From: Talinum fruticosum
Lineage: Eukaryota; Streptophyta; Magnoliopsida; Caryophyllales; Talinaceae
Length of the DNA stretch: 64,000 nucleotides
Assembly (NCBI GenBank): GCA_021018815.1
Contig: JAITYX010000066.1
Location: 1,674,001-1,738,000 of the forward strand
Direction of reading: 5' to 3'
Below are positions 10,390 through 20,351 of this stretch, one piece after another. Positions within the stretch are counted from its first letter, which is position 1. Each line of letters starts with the position of its first letter. The position numbers and the translations under genes are program-made. The notes under the pieces are model-generated. The model worked only from the letters and a program-made list of their open reading frames with translations, did not search any database and was not told the origin of the DNA.

Positions 10390-11161
10390 AGCCCGAAGCT
10401 TGACGAAGATGATGTTTGAACCTTGACCGCTCCTAGGTTTGAGACTCGACCGAGGTGTTTCGAACCTTTACCACTATTAGGCCCGAGACTCGACTCGGGT
10501 GTGTCCGAACCTTGACCGTTATTGAGCCCGAAGCTCGACGAGGTATCCGAACTTTGACCGTTGCTCGGGTCTAAAGCTCTGGGGTTATCCGAACTTTGAC
10601 TATTGCTAGGCCTAGTGCTCAACTAGGATGTGTCCGAACCTTAACCGCTATTTGGTCCGAGACTCAACTAAGATGTGTCCGAACCTTGACCGTTGTTGGG
10701 CCCGAAGCTCGGCTTCTATCCACTTTTGTCATAATAGGGACATATGCTAATCTTTATGTAGAAATTCTTGCCTAGACTTTGTCGTTGGATGACCTGAAAT
10801 CTAGGGAATGCTTGCTTGAAAATATGACGTTCCATGAGGTTATGTGCCTCATTTTAAATTCGAGTTTTTGTTTGTGTGCTAATAGCTCCTCTTTTTGTAT
10901 GGTAGAAGATTGGTATATCCCCCGAGTATTCTTGGAGTTGTTGTTGTTGTATGACCCTTTCGATCTTGAGCCCCCACGTTCTTCTAAGGTGCTTATGTCT
11001 AGCCCTTCTCGAATGTTGAGAGTCGGTAAGCTTCGACACTCTCGGTTGAATTCTTTAAAGGTGGTGATGCCGATGACCTTCTTGATGCTTGATTCTTGAT
11101 TGAATAATTCCTTGTAAGGTGCTTTGTTATTAAGTTTTGTATTTTTAGGAGTTTGACTCAT
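10374..11161 (-). pseudogene. Uncharacterised ORF downstream of gypsy gag, with repeat-encoded tail
   Basis: Starts with ATG at 11161 (MSQTPKNTKLNNKAPYKELF), is open for 129 codons, stops near 10772, then continues in a related frame into a Ser/Gly/Gln-rich repeated region (10622-10374). It follows the gypsy gag in the same direction, separated by about 500 bp without an ORF. The first part is basic and polar with an RGGSRSKG segment that could bind nucleic acid. I do not recognise a family. Its far end is cut by the Copia LTR at 10389. Confidence 0.4.
10390..10715. repeat. 45-bp tandem repeat array inside a minus-strand ORF
   Basis: About seven diverged units of 42-45 bp, each with a core like GTGTCCGAACCTTGACCG and an arm like GCCCGAGACTCGACT. 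Unit lengths are multiples of three in most cases, so on the minus strand they encode a Ser/Gly/Asn/Gln-rich repeat (SNGQSSDT-like). Confidence 0.75.
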
Positions 11162-11690
11162 GCAAAGGAGATGTATGCAGGACTCTATTCTAAGAACAAA
11201 GGCATTCTTTTATTAAGTTGATGCAAAAAGTTCAAAAAGACAAATATAAAAATGCACTTTATCCCTCACTCCTTAAAGTAAAGCCTAATGAAAATGAGTT
11301 GCTTCAACTATCATGTACTATTGCCGATGGTGAACCATGGACTATGAACCCGATGGTTTGGTGCTCGAATCGATTGGCATGCTTCTTGATGATTTGATGC
11401 ATTTTCCCGATGGGTTTCTCGCTCCTTTGGATAGGGAAAAGTGGTTTTGATTTTGGGAAATTGGAAATGGGAATTGGACATTAGGAAAAGATTAGGATTT
11501 GGGCCGGACCTACGTATCCGCTAAATTAGAAATCAAGCCTTCGTAGTTCAAAAAGGAAGGTAATTTGGTTTGGTTTTTTTATTGGAAAATAGGAAAAGAA
11601 AATAGACATATAATGGATATGGAAAGGGAAATGGAAAAAGAACAAATATGAAAGGGAAATGCGCTCTTTATTGGTGTCCTTGATGAATAG
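11162..11690. other. Gene-free stretch between gypsy gag and the next ORF
   Basis: A purine-rich spacer (many GGAAATGG and GAAAAG motifs at 11440-11680). I see no ORF, no RNA gene and no clear repeat in it. Confidence 0.5.
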
Positions 11691-12770
11691 TGGGCTCATT
11701 GGATGACCTCTACTCGGATTCCGCTCTTCTTCTATGAGTATGCCGAGTATCTCTTAGTGTTTTGAAGTCCATGATAGGCAAGAACTTTAGGTGTTAATGA
11801 TATGTAGGCTTCGGGTTCTTGATGATGATTCTAACCTAATCCTTTTCGGATGGTCGAGCAATCATATGGGCAGCCTTCACCCTCTAGCGAGTAAGGAAAT
11901 TAGTGAAGTTCTCCTCGTCTTCTTACTTGATTAGCTCTAAGTCCTGAAGAGTGACTGGTAGATCTCTATTGTAGGAGTATTAATGTAGAAACTCCTTGCA
12001 CGGATTAGTCCATTAGGTGACCTTGTGCGGGTCAATAGCATTGTACCATTTCATGACGTCTTCGTCAAACGTCCACGGGAAAATGACATGGTATGTATCC
12101 TCCGGAATGTTCTTAATAGTCATTGCTCCTAAGAAGTTGCAAACATGATGATGGGGATTCTCGGAACCTCTAAACTTGATATCGGGCATCGTAAACTTAA
12201 GGGGTAATTTCCTTTAGGGATTGAAGTCAATCCCTAGGCTTGATAGTAGTGATTGAACATTGAGTACTCCTGCAGCAGCTTCTCTATCCGATCTACTCTA
12301 GGATCGGATTGAGGTATGGGTTGAGGTTCGGGCGGGATTTTTCTCCTTCTTTTCCTTTCCCTTTGGACTTTGATTTCTTCTCCGGTTCTTTGCGTATGAG
12401 ACTAAGGGTTTCGAGATATAGACTCGATCTTTTTATCCCGAGCATCAAGCTTAGCCTCTAGTTTTGCAATAGACCCTTTAAATAAGGTCATGATGGGAGT
12501 TTGCTCTAGCTGGTTGGCCATTTTTGAAGGATTAGGCTTTGCCCACGGGCGCCGCACCGGTGTTACTAGTAAAGGTGCGGGACGTCCCGATGTGGTATGT
12601 GCTAATGTGGGACGTATTGGTGTTGAACGTGTTGGTGTTGAAGTAGATTTCTTACTTCCTAGATGCTTCGTGCCAGGATTCCCGACTTGCATAAGATTTC
12701 CTATCCTATATCCCAAAAGAGTACGCTCGGGATTGGCTTATGGAAGAATTTTTAGGCGAGATGGGACTTA
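11691..12770 (-). pseudogene. Ty3/gypsy gag (Tat-like element 1)
   Basis: The N-terminal part (12716-12402) is Pro/Thr-rich with a coiled-coil-like end (SIAKLEAKLDARDKKIESI). The capsid core follows: MPDIKFRGSENPHHHVCNFL (about 12190-12130), then a YHVIFPWTFDEDVMKWYNAI stretch (about 12085-12030) and LELIKQEDEENFTNFLTR (about 11890-11945). This order and the W-x-x-x-x-x-x-W-like capsid pattern are typical of plant gypsy gag. Several stops (for example after the DPHKVT segment) make it a pseudogene. Upstream on the minus strand lie its leader and 5' LTR (14107-16048). Confidence 0.8.
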
Positions 12771-12779
12771 AGTGCTTGA

Positions 12780-13640
12780 CCCGAGGAAAACTCATCCTAA
12801 GAGAAAAGAAAATGATATGCTCTTTTATTTATATGCTCTTTTATTTGGATGCACATAAAGGGATGTAAAACAAATGGAATGTATGCAATGCCGCTTATGA
12901 CTTAATCGGGGATGATTCTATGATTTGGCTAATGCATAACCGAAATGCATAGATGATTATTCCTTATGGAAGATGAATTTGTTTTAACTAAATGAGAAAT
13001 GAAAATGTAAAACAGACTCCACCTAATTTGAGATGAATTTTTTGTTTTGGCTAATGCAAAAATGAAATGAACGGACTCACCTTACTTGGGATGAATTTTT
13101 GTTTTGGCTAATGCAAATAAAGTACTCTCCTAATTAGAGATGTAAATGAACGGACTCACCTTACTTGGGATGAATTTTTGTTTTGGCTAATGCAAATAAA
13201 GTACTCTCCTAATTAGACATGAATTTAATTTTGGCTAATGCGAAAATGAAATGAACGGACTCACCTTACTTAGGATGGAGTTTAGTTTTGGCTAATGTAC
13301 AAAAGAGTTCACCTGATTGAGATGAATTTAGTTTTGGCTAATGTAAAAATGACATGAACGGACTCACTTACTTGGGATGAATTTTTGTTTTGGCTAATGC
13401 AAAAATGAAATGCAACATTGGACTCACCTACTTTGAGATGATTTGAATTTGGCTAATGCAACATGAACTCACCTATTTGAGATGAAATTTATTTTTGGCT
13501 AAAAAGGACTTACCTATTTGAGATGATTTTGACTGTTGCTAAATGAAAAAAAGGAAATATGGACTCACCTTAAATGAGATGAAATTTATCTTTGGCTACA
13601 TGAAAAAATTATATTATTAGACCAACCTAAGTAGAAGATT
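12780..13640 (-). repeat. Tandem repeats in the gypsy leader (element 1)
   Basis: About ten to twelve irregular units built round ACGGACTCACCTTACTTGGG and ATGAATTTTTGTTTTGGCTA, spaced 50-105 bp. Two units (starting 13071 and 13150) are almost identical with a 79-bp period. The block sits between the primer-binding site and gag. A related block occurs at 19300-19760. Long, repeated leaders are known in Tat-lineage gypsy elements. Confidence 0.8.
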
Positions 13641-14087
13641 AAATCTAAAAACAAACACACTCATCCAAGCATGCAAATAAAGAGGGTGCCACCTAATAGT
13701 CAAAAGATCTATTGTCAAAAGAGGTTTAGACTCCGTACGATACATGGTGACTCATAGTCCGAGAATTTGGTCTTCTATGTGGGGCACGTAAAGAGAAAAG
13801 TCTAGAATCCTCTCTCGGTGAACCAAGTGCTTTGACCCAATAGTGCGTGCTACGAGGGAAGAAGTACCGTTTCCGTTAACAATCAAGCCTAATTGGGCCC
13901 GCCATGGATTCGAGTGGGAGCTTCTTACCGTAAGGGTCAAACAAGAGCTAAAATAAACTTTTCCTAAGGGTCCATTGACAGAAATAAACTATGTTCAAAG
14001 GTTGCTAAATACGAGATGCCTAATGCAAGAACATTATTAAAACACACTACTCAAATTTTCACGTTTCTCCCTCTTAATAAAAAATTT
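13641..14087 (-). other. Gypsy leader adjoining the primer-binding site
   Basis: Homologous to 19880-20332: both contain AGTCAAAAG(A/T)TCTATxGTC, AAGAGGTTTAGAC and a CTTAATAAAAA block. No ORF of note (a 62-codon minus ORF here is not conserved in the second copy). Confidence 0.6.
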
Positions 14088-14106
14088 GTCCCCAGTGGAG
14101 CAGCCA
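14088..14106 (-). other. Gypsy primer-binding region (element 1)
   Basis: On the minus strand: TGGCTGCTCCACTGGGGAC; the homologous site at 20333-20351 reads TGGTGACTCCGCTGGGGAT. Both are variants of the TGGCGACTCCxCTGGGGA sequence that follows the 5' LTR in many plant gypsy elements. Confidence 0.7.
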
Positions 14107-16048
14107 CTATAGGAACCACGGCCAGCAAGGGCCACCGATCTTCCCCACGAATTGCTTGGCGTAAGGGTTTTAGAAAGTTGAAAAGAATGATTTAGTGTTT
14201 TGAAGATGAATTTTAGAAAGTGGGGATGAAACTCTTATTAAGGTTTCTAAATTTAATTCAATTTGATTTTAAGCAAATTAGGCAAAGTTGAATGGCGATT
14301 TTATTAACTCTGCCATGATATTATCTCTTAACCGAAAAATAGAATTAGGGTTTATTAACTCTGCCACGAGGCCTTAGGGTCAAACCGGTGTGAAAACACC
14401 GATTTGGACCGAGCCGTGTCTGCGACCACTCGGTGCGGCCAGCGCACGGCCGGGGGCAAGGCTGAGGCGATCGACCTCAACCTCTACCTTGGCTTGGCAG
14501 ATTTAGAATCCTTTTACCACTGTTCAATCATAAATAGCCGGAAGCATATTTGAATGGAAATAAAGCAAAAGAGGAGTCGCCAGTTAATTTTTAAGAATGA
14601 AAAACTAACAAAACATAAAAAAGTTTTCAAATCTTAGTATGAGAAAACTAAGACTAAAAGAGGATAAAAATGACTCCATCAGTCTTAAAATTGAAAATCG
14701 AATTCGAGGGCGAAGATACGAAAATTAGGGATAAGCCATTCCGTTCGCCTCGTCCAAAAATGGCTATTACTAGTTCGAGTAGTGAATTGAAATAATGCAA
14801 CAAAAGCAAGCAACGTGACATGTGATACTCGAAATTAGAGCAACCAAAGCATAGTAAAAGAAAGAGATAAAGGTAAAAGTAAATAAAGCGGTAAAGGCAT
14901 AAACGAAAAGCGAAGGTGAAAGAAAAGCAAAAAGGAAAAGAAAGTGAGAAATCTTAAAGATTACATCGGGTGGGGAGGAATTAAAAGCGATACAATTCTC
15001 AAAATCATAATATGAAAAGAGATAAAGCACAAAAGTAAATCATTAAACCCTTAAACATCAAATCTGTGCCCTTAGGTTGTCCCACCTACCGATCTAGATC
15101 TCAATTCAAGATCCGGTGATGCGACAGTGGTGGATTGGAGGGGCTTTTTGTGAGTTTTGAGTGTAGGTAGGTAAAGGAGATGTGTGAATGATGGAGGCTT
15201 TTTAGTTCGGATATAGTTGGAATGGGAAATAGAATGGGAAGAGGCTGAAAAGGGACCAAGAGATTAGAATACGGAATGGAGTATTCGGTAGCTCTTTGGC
15301 GAATTTCAATAGAGTAATATTGAGGGATGAGCCATTGTGAGAATGAGAGCCAAGGCTCTCCATTTATAGGGAGAGATTAGGTCAAAGAAATGACCTAGGG
15401 TTAGCTCGGCCAGCCATCCAAAAGCAACAGCAAAATCGGGCCAAGATAATCAAAAGATTGAACCGGATAAAGAAGAGATAAGACCGGGTATAACCGGGAT
15501 GGTAGGCGCCGGCCACCAAGGGATTTCTAGGGTTTCATGCCCTAGCGTGCTACCAAGGGAGTCTCGGGAGCAAAACGCCGTCTTCCATTTAACATTAATG
15601 GGGTGACCGGAGCCGACCACAATGTCGCTTTGAGGGGAAAAGCTCCTGGTCTCGTGTGGACTGTCTTGGAATAAATGCAGCACTTTGATGCTCGTGATCA
15701 TGAAATACAACGTCTTAACGTCATCTTCGGATCTTCGACTCCTTGTTTGATTGGACAAAATTAACATGTAGTATTCGAACATGGAATTTCCCGGTACACA
15801 TCACTCGGACTTCGTTGTCTCTGGAGGCTTGGCCTCGATCTTGGATCATCCGAAAGAAAAGGGCATTTTTGGATTGATCCAAGGCAAAAGGCTATTTATG
15901 TGGTGCCGGGGGTTCTTTGTGGTATTCGCTTCGTTGCACGAATCAAACACGATCCGAGATGCAAATCCTCAAATAGGACTTGGGATTTCATCATCGGGTC
16001 AACAAATAAATAAAAGACAAAAAGGCATGACACTTTTTGGTGTCTACA
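14107..16048 (-). repeat. Tat-like gypsy LTR 1
   Basis: Starts TGTAGACACCAAAAAGTGTC on the minus strand (16048 downward) and ends just before the primer-binding site. It aligns with 20352-22371 over its whole length and with 17996-19165 and 54716-55837 over parts. Shared blocks include a CTTAGTATGxGAAAACTAAG stretch near 14630 and a TATA region near 15365. No coding ORF; the long + strand ORF at 15781-16185 falls inside the LTR. Confidence 0.85.
15344..15370 (-). promoter_or_regulatory. Gypsy LTR TATA box with adjoining interrupted palindrome
   Basis: Minus strand CCTATAAAT (15362-15370), followed within a few bases by GAGAGCCTTGGCTCTC. The same pair occurs in LTR 2 (near 19035-19060) and LTR 3 (near 21594-21618). 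Confidence 0.65.
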
Positions 16049-16520
16049 CCGGAAACATCCTTTTGTGTGCCTCGCTAGGTCAACCAACACTTATTATTTC
16101 CCGACCGTGTGTTGCAGCAAATGGGAAGAAAGTAGGTGATTCTTGTATTGGATCGCATCCGGCTTGCTACCTTGGAAGGATTTAGTAACTCTAGGCGAGC
16201 AAAGTCGTGGCTTGAATACTCGAATGAATCTACCGAGGTTGTTGACACCTGCAGCATACCGAACACTACTATATCTACCTATTATCTAGAGTGGATAATA
16301 GAAGTGGATCCCCAACGGCGTAAGGCACCGAGAGCTCGAGAGATAGATCCCGAAGAAGTTGTCCTCCCCGCCGCACTACTCCAAATTCACGAAGTAAACC
16401 CTCGGCTATCCGAACATGTTGGTAAAAGAGAATCTTAAGCCAAGGAAGTCGAAGAGCTAAAGAAGAGTACCCAAGATGATAGGGCTGAGTCTAGTGACCC
16501 CAAAGGAAAGAAAGTAAAAT
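16049..16520 (+). pseudogene. Antisense ORF between gypsy integrase and LTR 1
   Basis: A + strand frame, open for 100 codons from about 16136 to 16438 and continuing after one stop to about 16520, where it ends PKGKKVK. The product is charged: a middle part STYYLEWIIEVDP, then RKAPRAREIDPEEVVLP and a Lys-rich tail. It lies antisense to the gypsy element, between integrase and an LTR. Tat-lineage elements such as Retand are known to carry an antisense ORF in exactly this place. The position supports that identity; the protein family was not recognised. The start codon is uncertain. Confidence 0.45.
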
Positions 16521-17069
16521 AGATTAGGGCGTAGGTTTTTGTTTTTAGATGAATTTTAGGAACGAATAAAAGAATAGGAAGATTAGTTTTGCCTCTTTAG
16601 AATAATTTATATTTCGCAAGTAGTGTGCTTGTTTTATTTTCCTTTTTATTAGCTATGTATTCAGGTAAGTAGTAGGCTTAATAAAAGTAAGTATTATACT
16701 ATACTTTTAAATAAATTGGATCGCCTAATTAGACCGCCCTTAAAGTTAATATGAGTAATTAAAGAATTAATTACACAGGTGGATCGCCTAATTGGACTAC
16801 CTAGAAAATAAATAAACAAAGAGACCATCTAATTGGACAGATCGAAATAAATAACCATAGGGGTAAAACTAAAAGGGGATTATTTCGACCCGGCCAGCCC
16901 ATCGTTGTCCGGGTGGTGGTTGACGCCTGCCACGGTGTGGCCTAGTTGGGCCAAGTCCGGCCTAGTTAGGCCAGGCGTGGCCCATCTGTCGAGGGGTGTG
17001 CTAAACATAATATCTTTTTAACATATCAAAGTTTGCACACTCGAAAGACCTCTTCACCATCCAAATTAG
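16521..17069. other. Spacer with short repeats
   Basis: No ORF. It has three diverged copies of a GGATCGCCTAATTGGAC-like motif (16719, 16780, 16826) and a GC-rich stretch at 16890-16990 with repeated GGCCTAGTTxGGCCA. Probably the 3' untranslated part of the gypsy element. Confidence 0.5.
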
Positions 17070-17995
17070 TTAATGGCACTACTCCGCCCAAGCAATATCC
17101 GACTAAGCACAAATGGGCCTTGCCAATTAGGCCTAAATTTTTCACGTGGATCCCGAATTGGTGCTCTAATCTCTTTGAGAATCAAGTCTCCAATTTGCAG
17201 CTTTTGAGGCTTTACTCTTTTATTAAATGTCCTTGATACACATGACTAGTATATTTGGACATTATGTAGGGCGTTGAGGCGCCTCTCATCCAAGCAACAC
17301 TAACTCTTAGTAGTGTGCTTAACCCACTCTACTACGGAATTTGACTACGAGCGATGATCCTTAATGACAAAATGGAAATCTCTATTGGAATGACTGCTTC
17401 TATGCCACAAACTAGGGAGTAAGGTGTTGCTCCCATGGAGGTACTAATGGAGGTTTGATAGCACCATAAAGCGAAAGGCAACTTATCCGACCACTCCTTA
17501 TAGCCGACAGCGATTTTCTCTACTATTTTACGAATGTTCTTGTTAGCGGCCTCAATCGCTCCGCTGGTCTAAGGATGATAGGGAGAAGACTTATGGTGCT
17601 TGATCTTGTATTTATCCAACAAGTCTGCTATCTTCTTCTTAAAATGACTACCGTGGTCACCGATTAACTCGTGGGGCACCCCATAACGGCAAATGATGTT
17701 CCGGGTGATGAACTTAGCTACCTGTTTTAATGTCACAAGGGCATAAGAGGTTGCTTCTACCTACTTGGTGAACTAGTCAATTGCTACTAACACAAATTCA
17801 TGACCACTCATTCCTTTAGGGGTAAAAACCTTTGCCAATAATGTATACTCCCAAACCAAGAATGGCCGGGGTGATGCAAGTGTTGTGAGAAATGATGGTG
17901 GTTGGTGTTGTAAATTTGCATACACCGACACTTATGGAATTTCTTAACAAACTCATGGCGTCTGCTCCCATGGTCGACCAGTAATTTAGGATATT
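17070..17995 (-). pseudogene. Ty3/gypsy integrase
   Basis: Reading on the minus strand: a zinc-binding end region (YWSTMGADAM, about 17970), the core starting GHEFVLVAID (about 17800) with FTK and VEATSYA, then RYGVPHELIGDHGSHF (second Asp), HHKSSPYHP and SGAIEAANKNI (catalytic Glu), and SMGATPYSLVCG. The C-terminal GPY/F module follows at 17210-17085 with KLQIGDLILKEI and NWQGPFVLSR. Domain order and motifs are those of plant gypsy integrases. Four or more stops break the frame. No protease or reverse transcriptase is found nearby, so the element has lost most of pol. Confidence 0.88.
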
Positions 17996-19165
17996 AAATC
18001 TTTCGTGAGACTTTAGGGCCACATTAGTGTGAAAACACTAATCTAGATCGGAGCCACGACCATCGACCCACCCGGTGCTGGCCGAAGCCATCACCTCGCA
18101 GTTAGGGGCACCAGCCACAGGCCACAGCTTTAGGAATCAGCCGTGGCCTTCGGCTCGGAAGACAGAATCGGAAGCCCAAATTTGTTTACCTACGTCGGAA
18201 AAATCGAGATGCAATTTCAATAGAAATAAAACACAAAAAGAAAGGAGTCGCCGATCGGTTCTTAGGAAAGAAAAACTAATAAACACAAAAATGGAAATTT
18301 GCTCTTCCGATCTTAGTATAGAAAAACTAAGACCGAAAAAGGCTAAAAGTGGCTCCATCGGTCTTAAAATCGAGAATCGGATTTGGGGGTGAGGATATGA
18401 AACATAGGAAAAACCCTTTCATTCTCGCCCATAATAAGATGGCCATTACTAGTTTGAGTAGTGCATTAAAATTGCGTACTAAATACAAGCACACAAAGCA
18501 TATTAAATGAAATTAAAGCAACCAAAACATGAACTAAAGCAATAAAAGCAAATAAAAGGAAAGTGGTAAAAGAAAGTAAAAGCGAAAGAAAAGAAAAGCG
18601 AGAAACTTTAAAGGTTACATCGAGCGGGAGGTAATAAAAAGTGATACAACTTTCCGATCCACAATACGGAAAGCGATAAAAGCATAAAATAAATAACCTT
18701 TTGAAGGTCGAATTGATTCCCTCAAGTTGTCCCATCTGCTAATTTGGATCTCCGCACTGGATCTCTTGATGCGACAACAGTGAATCAAGGAAAGAGGCTT
18801 TCTATTTGTGAGTTTTGAGAAGGTGAGTTCGTAGAGAATAAGAAAGATCAACTGAATGAATGCCAAGAGATCGAAATAACTGAATATTCATTAGCTCTTA
18901 GCAAGGATTCGAGTGGTGCTATGTAGTAATATGACTGTTTGAAGTTACTTTTCAGCAGAGTAACATTTTTAGGAGAAGGTCGTCTGAATTGTTTTGACAG
19001 ACGTGATGCATAGGCTGAAGCCGTCATCGAAATGAGAGCCAAGGCTCTCTATTTATAGGGAGAGACCTAGGTCGAAATGACCAACGGTTGCTCTCGGCCA
19101 GCCGTCCAAGGCTCAGCAGAAAAATCGGGCCAAAACCGAAGTGATAAGACCAAATCGAATAGTAT
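17996..19165 (-). repeat. Tat-like gypsy LTR 2, truncated at both ends
   Basis: Homologous to the 3' half of LTR 3 (on the minus strand) up to the CTAAAGTCTCACG block, where it runs straight into integrase at about 17995. At the other side (about 19165) it joins leader sequence without the LTR start. Both junctions look like deletion or recombination points. Confidence 0.75.
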
Positions 19166-20332
19166 AAAATTGGATGCACGTAAAGGGATGCAAAACAAAT
19201 GGAAAGGAATGTATGCAACGAATGCTTATGACTTAATCTATGATGATTCTATGATTTAACTAGTGCGGAACCGAAATACATAGATGATCACTCCTAATGG
19301 AAGATGAATTTGTTTTAGCTAAATGAGAAATGAAAATGCTAAGTAGACTCGCCTAATTTGAGATGAATTTTTGTTTGGCTAATGCAAATGAAAGACCCTC
19401 CTAATTATAAATGAATTTAATTTTGACTAATGCAAAAATGAAAATAACGAACTCACCTACTTTCGGATGGATTTTAATTTGGTTAATGCAAAAAGGAATG
19501 CAAATATGGACTCATCTATTTTGAGATGACTTTGACTTTGGCTAAATGCAAAAAGGAAATGCAAATATGGACTCACCTATTTTGTGATGAAATTGACTTT
19601 GGCTAATGCAAAAATGAAATGTGGACTCACCTTAATTGAGATGAAATTTATTTTGGCTAATGCAAACATGAACTCGCGGACTCACCCTAAGAGGGATGAT
19701 TTTTTTGTTTAGCTAATGCAAATAAAGGATGAGTGGACCGACCTAAAAGGGGAAAAAATGGACTTTTTGGCTAAAATGCACATAATTGGACCGACACAAA
19801 AACAAATTTATTTTTTATTTTTGCACCCATGCAAGGATTATTCAGCGCTCCTCACCTATCCCTAAAGGCTCACAAGTACAATATTAAATCTAAAAACACA
19901 CACCCATTCAAGCATGCAAATGAAGTCAAGGTGACGTAATAGTCAAAAGTTCTATGGTCAAAAGAGGTTTAGACATGGTAGGATACATGGTGACATGTAG
20001 TCCGAGAATTTGGTCCTCCATGGGTTGCACGGATAAGGATACCAACCAGAATTCTCGGTGCCTCTCGGTGAACCAAAGGGTTTAGCCCAAGAGTGCGTGC
20101 TATGAGGGAGGAGGTACCATTTCCTCGGGCAATCAAGCCTAGTTGGGCCCACTTAAAGGAACCAAGTGGGAGCCTATCTCCGAAAAGGGTAAACAGGGGG
20201 TACAATAAAGTTTTCCTAGTGGTCCAAAACAATATTTAAACTAGTTCAAATGTTACCAGGATGCCTAAGGCAAGCACATCGTTAAAACTCACTACTCAAA
20301 TTTTCAAGTTTCACCCTCTTAATAAAAAGTTT
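19166..20332 (-). repeat. Gypsy leader with tandem repeats (element 2)
   Basis: Homologous to 12830-14087, including the GATGCACGTAAAGGGATG start, the GGCTAATGCAAAAATGAAAT tandem units (19310-19760) and the block next to the primer-binding site. No gag follows; the sequence is cut at 19166. Confidence 0.75.
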
Positions 20333-20351
20333 ATCCCCAGCGGAGTCACCA
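20333..20351 (-). other. Gypsy primer-binding region (element 2)
   Basis: Minus strand TGGTGACTCCGCTGGGGAT directly after LTR 3. Confidence 0.7.

Noticed and set aside
15781..16185. 134-codon + strand ORF
   Set aside because: Lies in gypsy LTR 1; the frame is not kept in LTR 3. Only the part beyond 16049 is treated as a possible antisense ORF.
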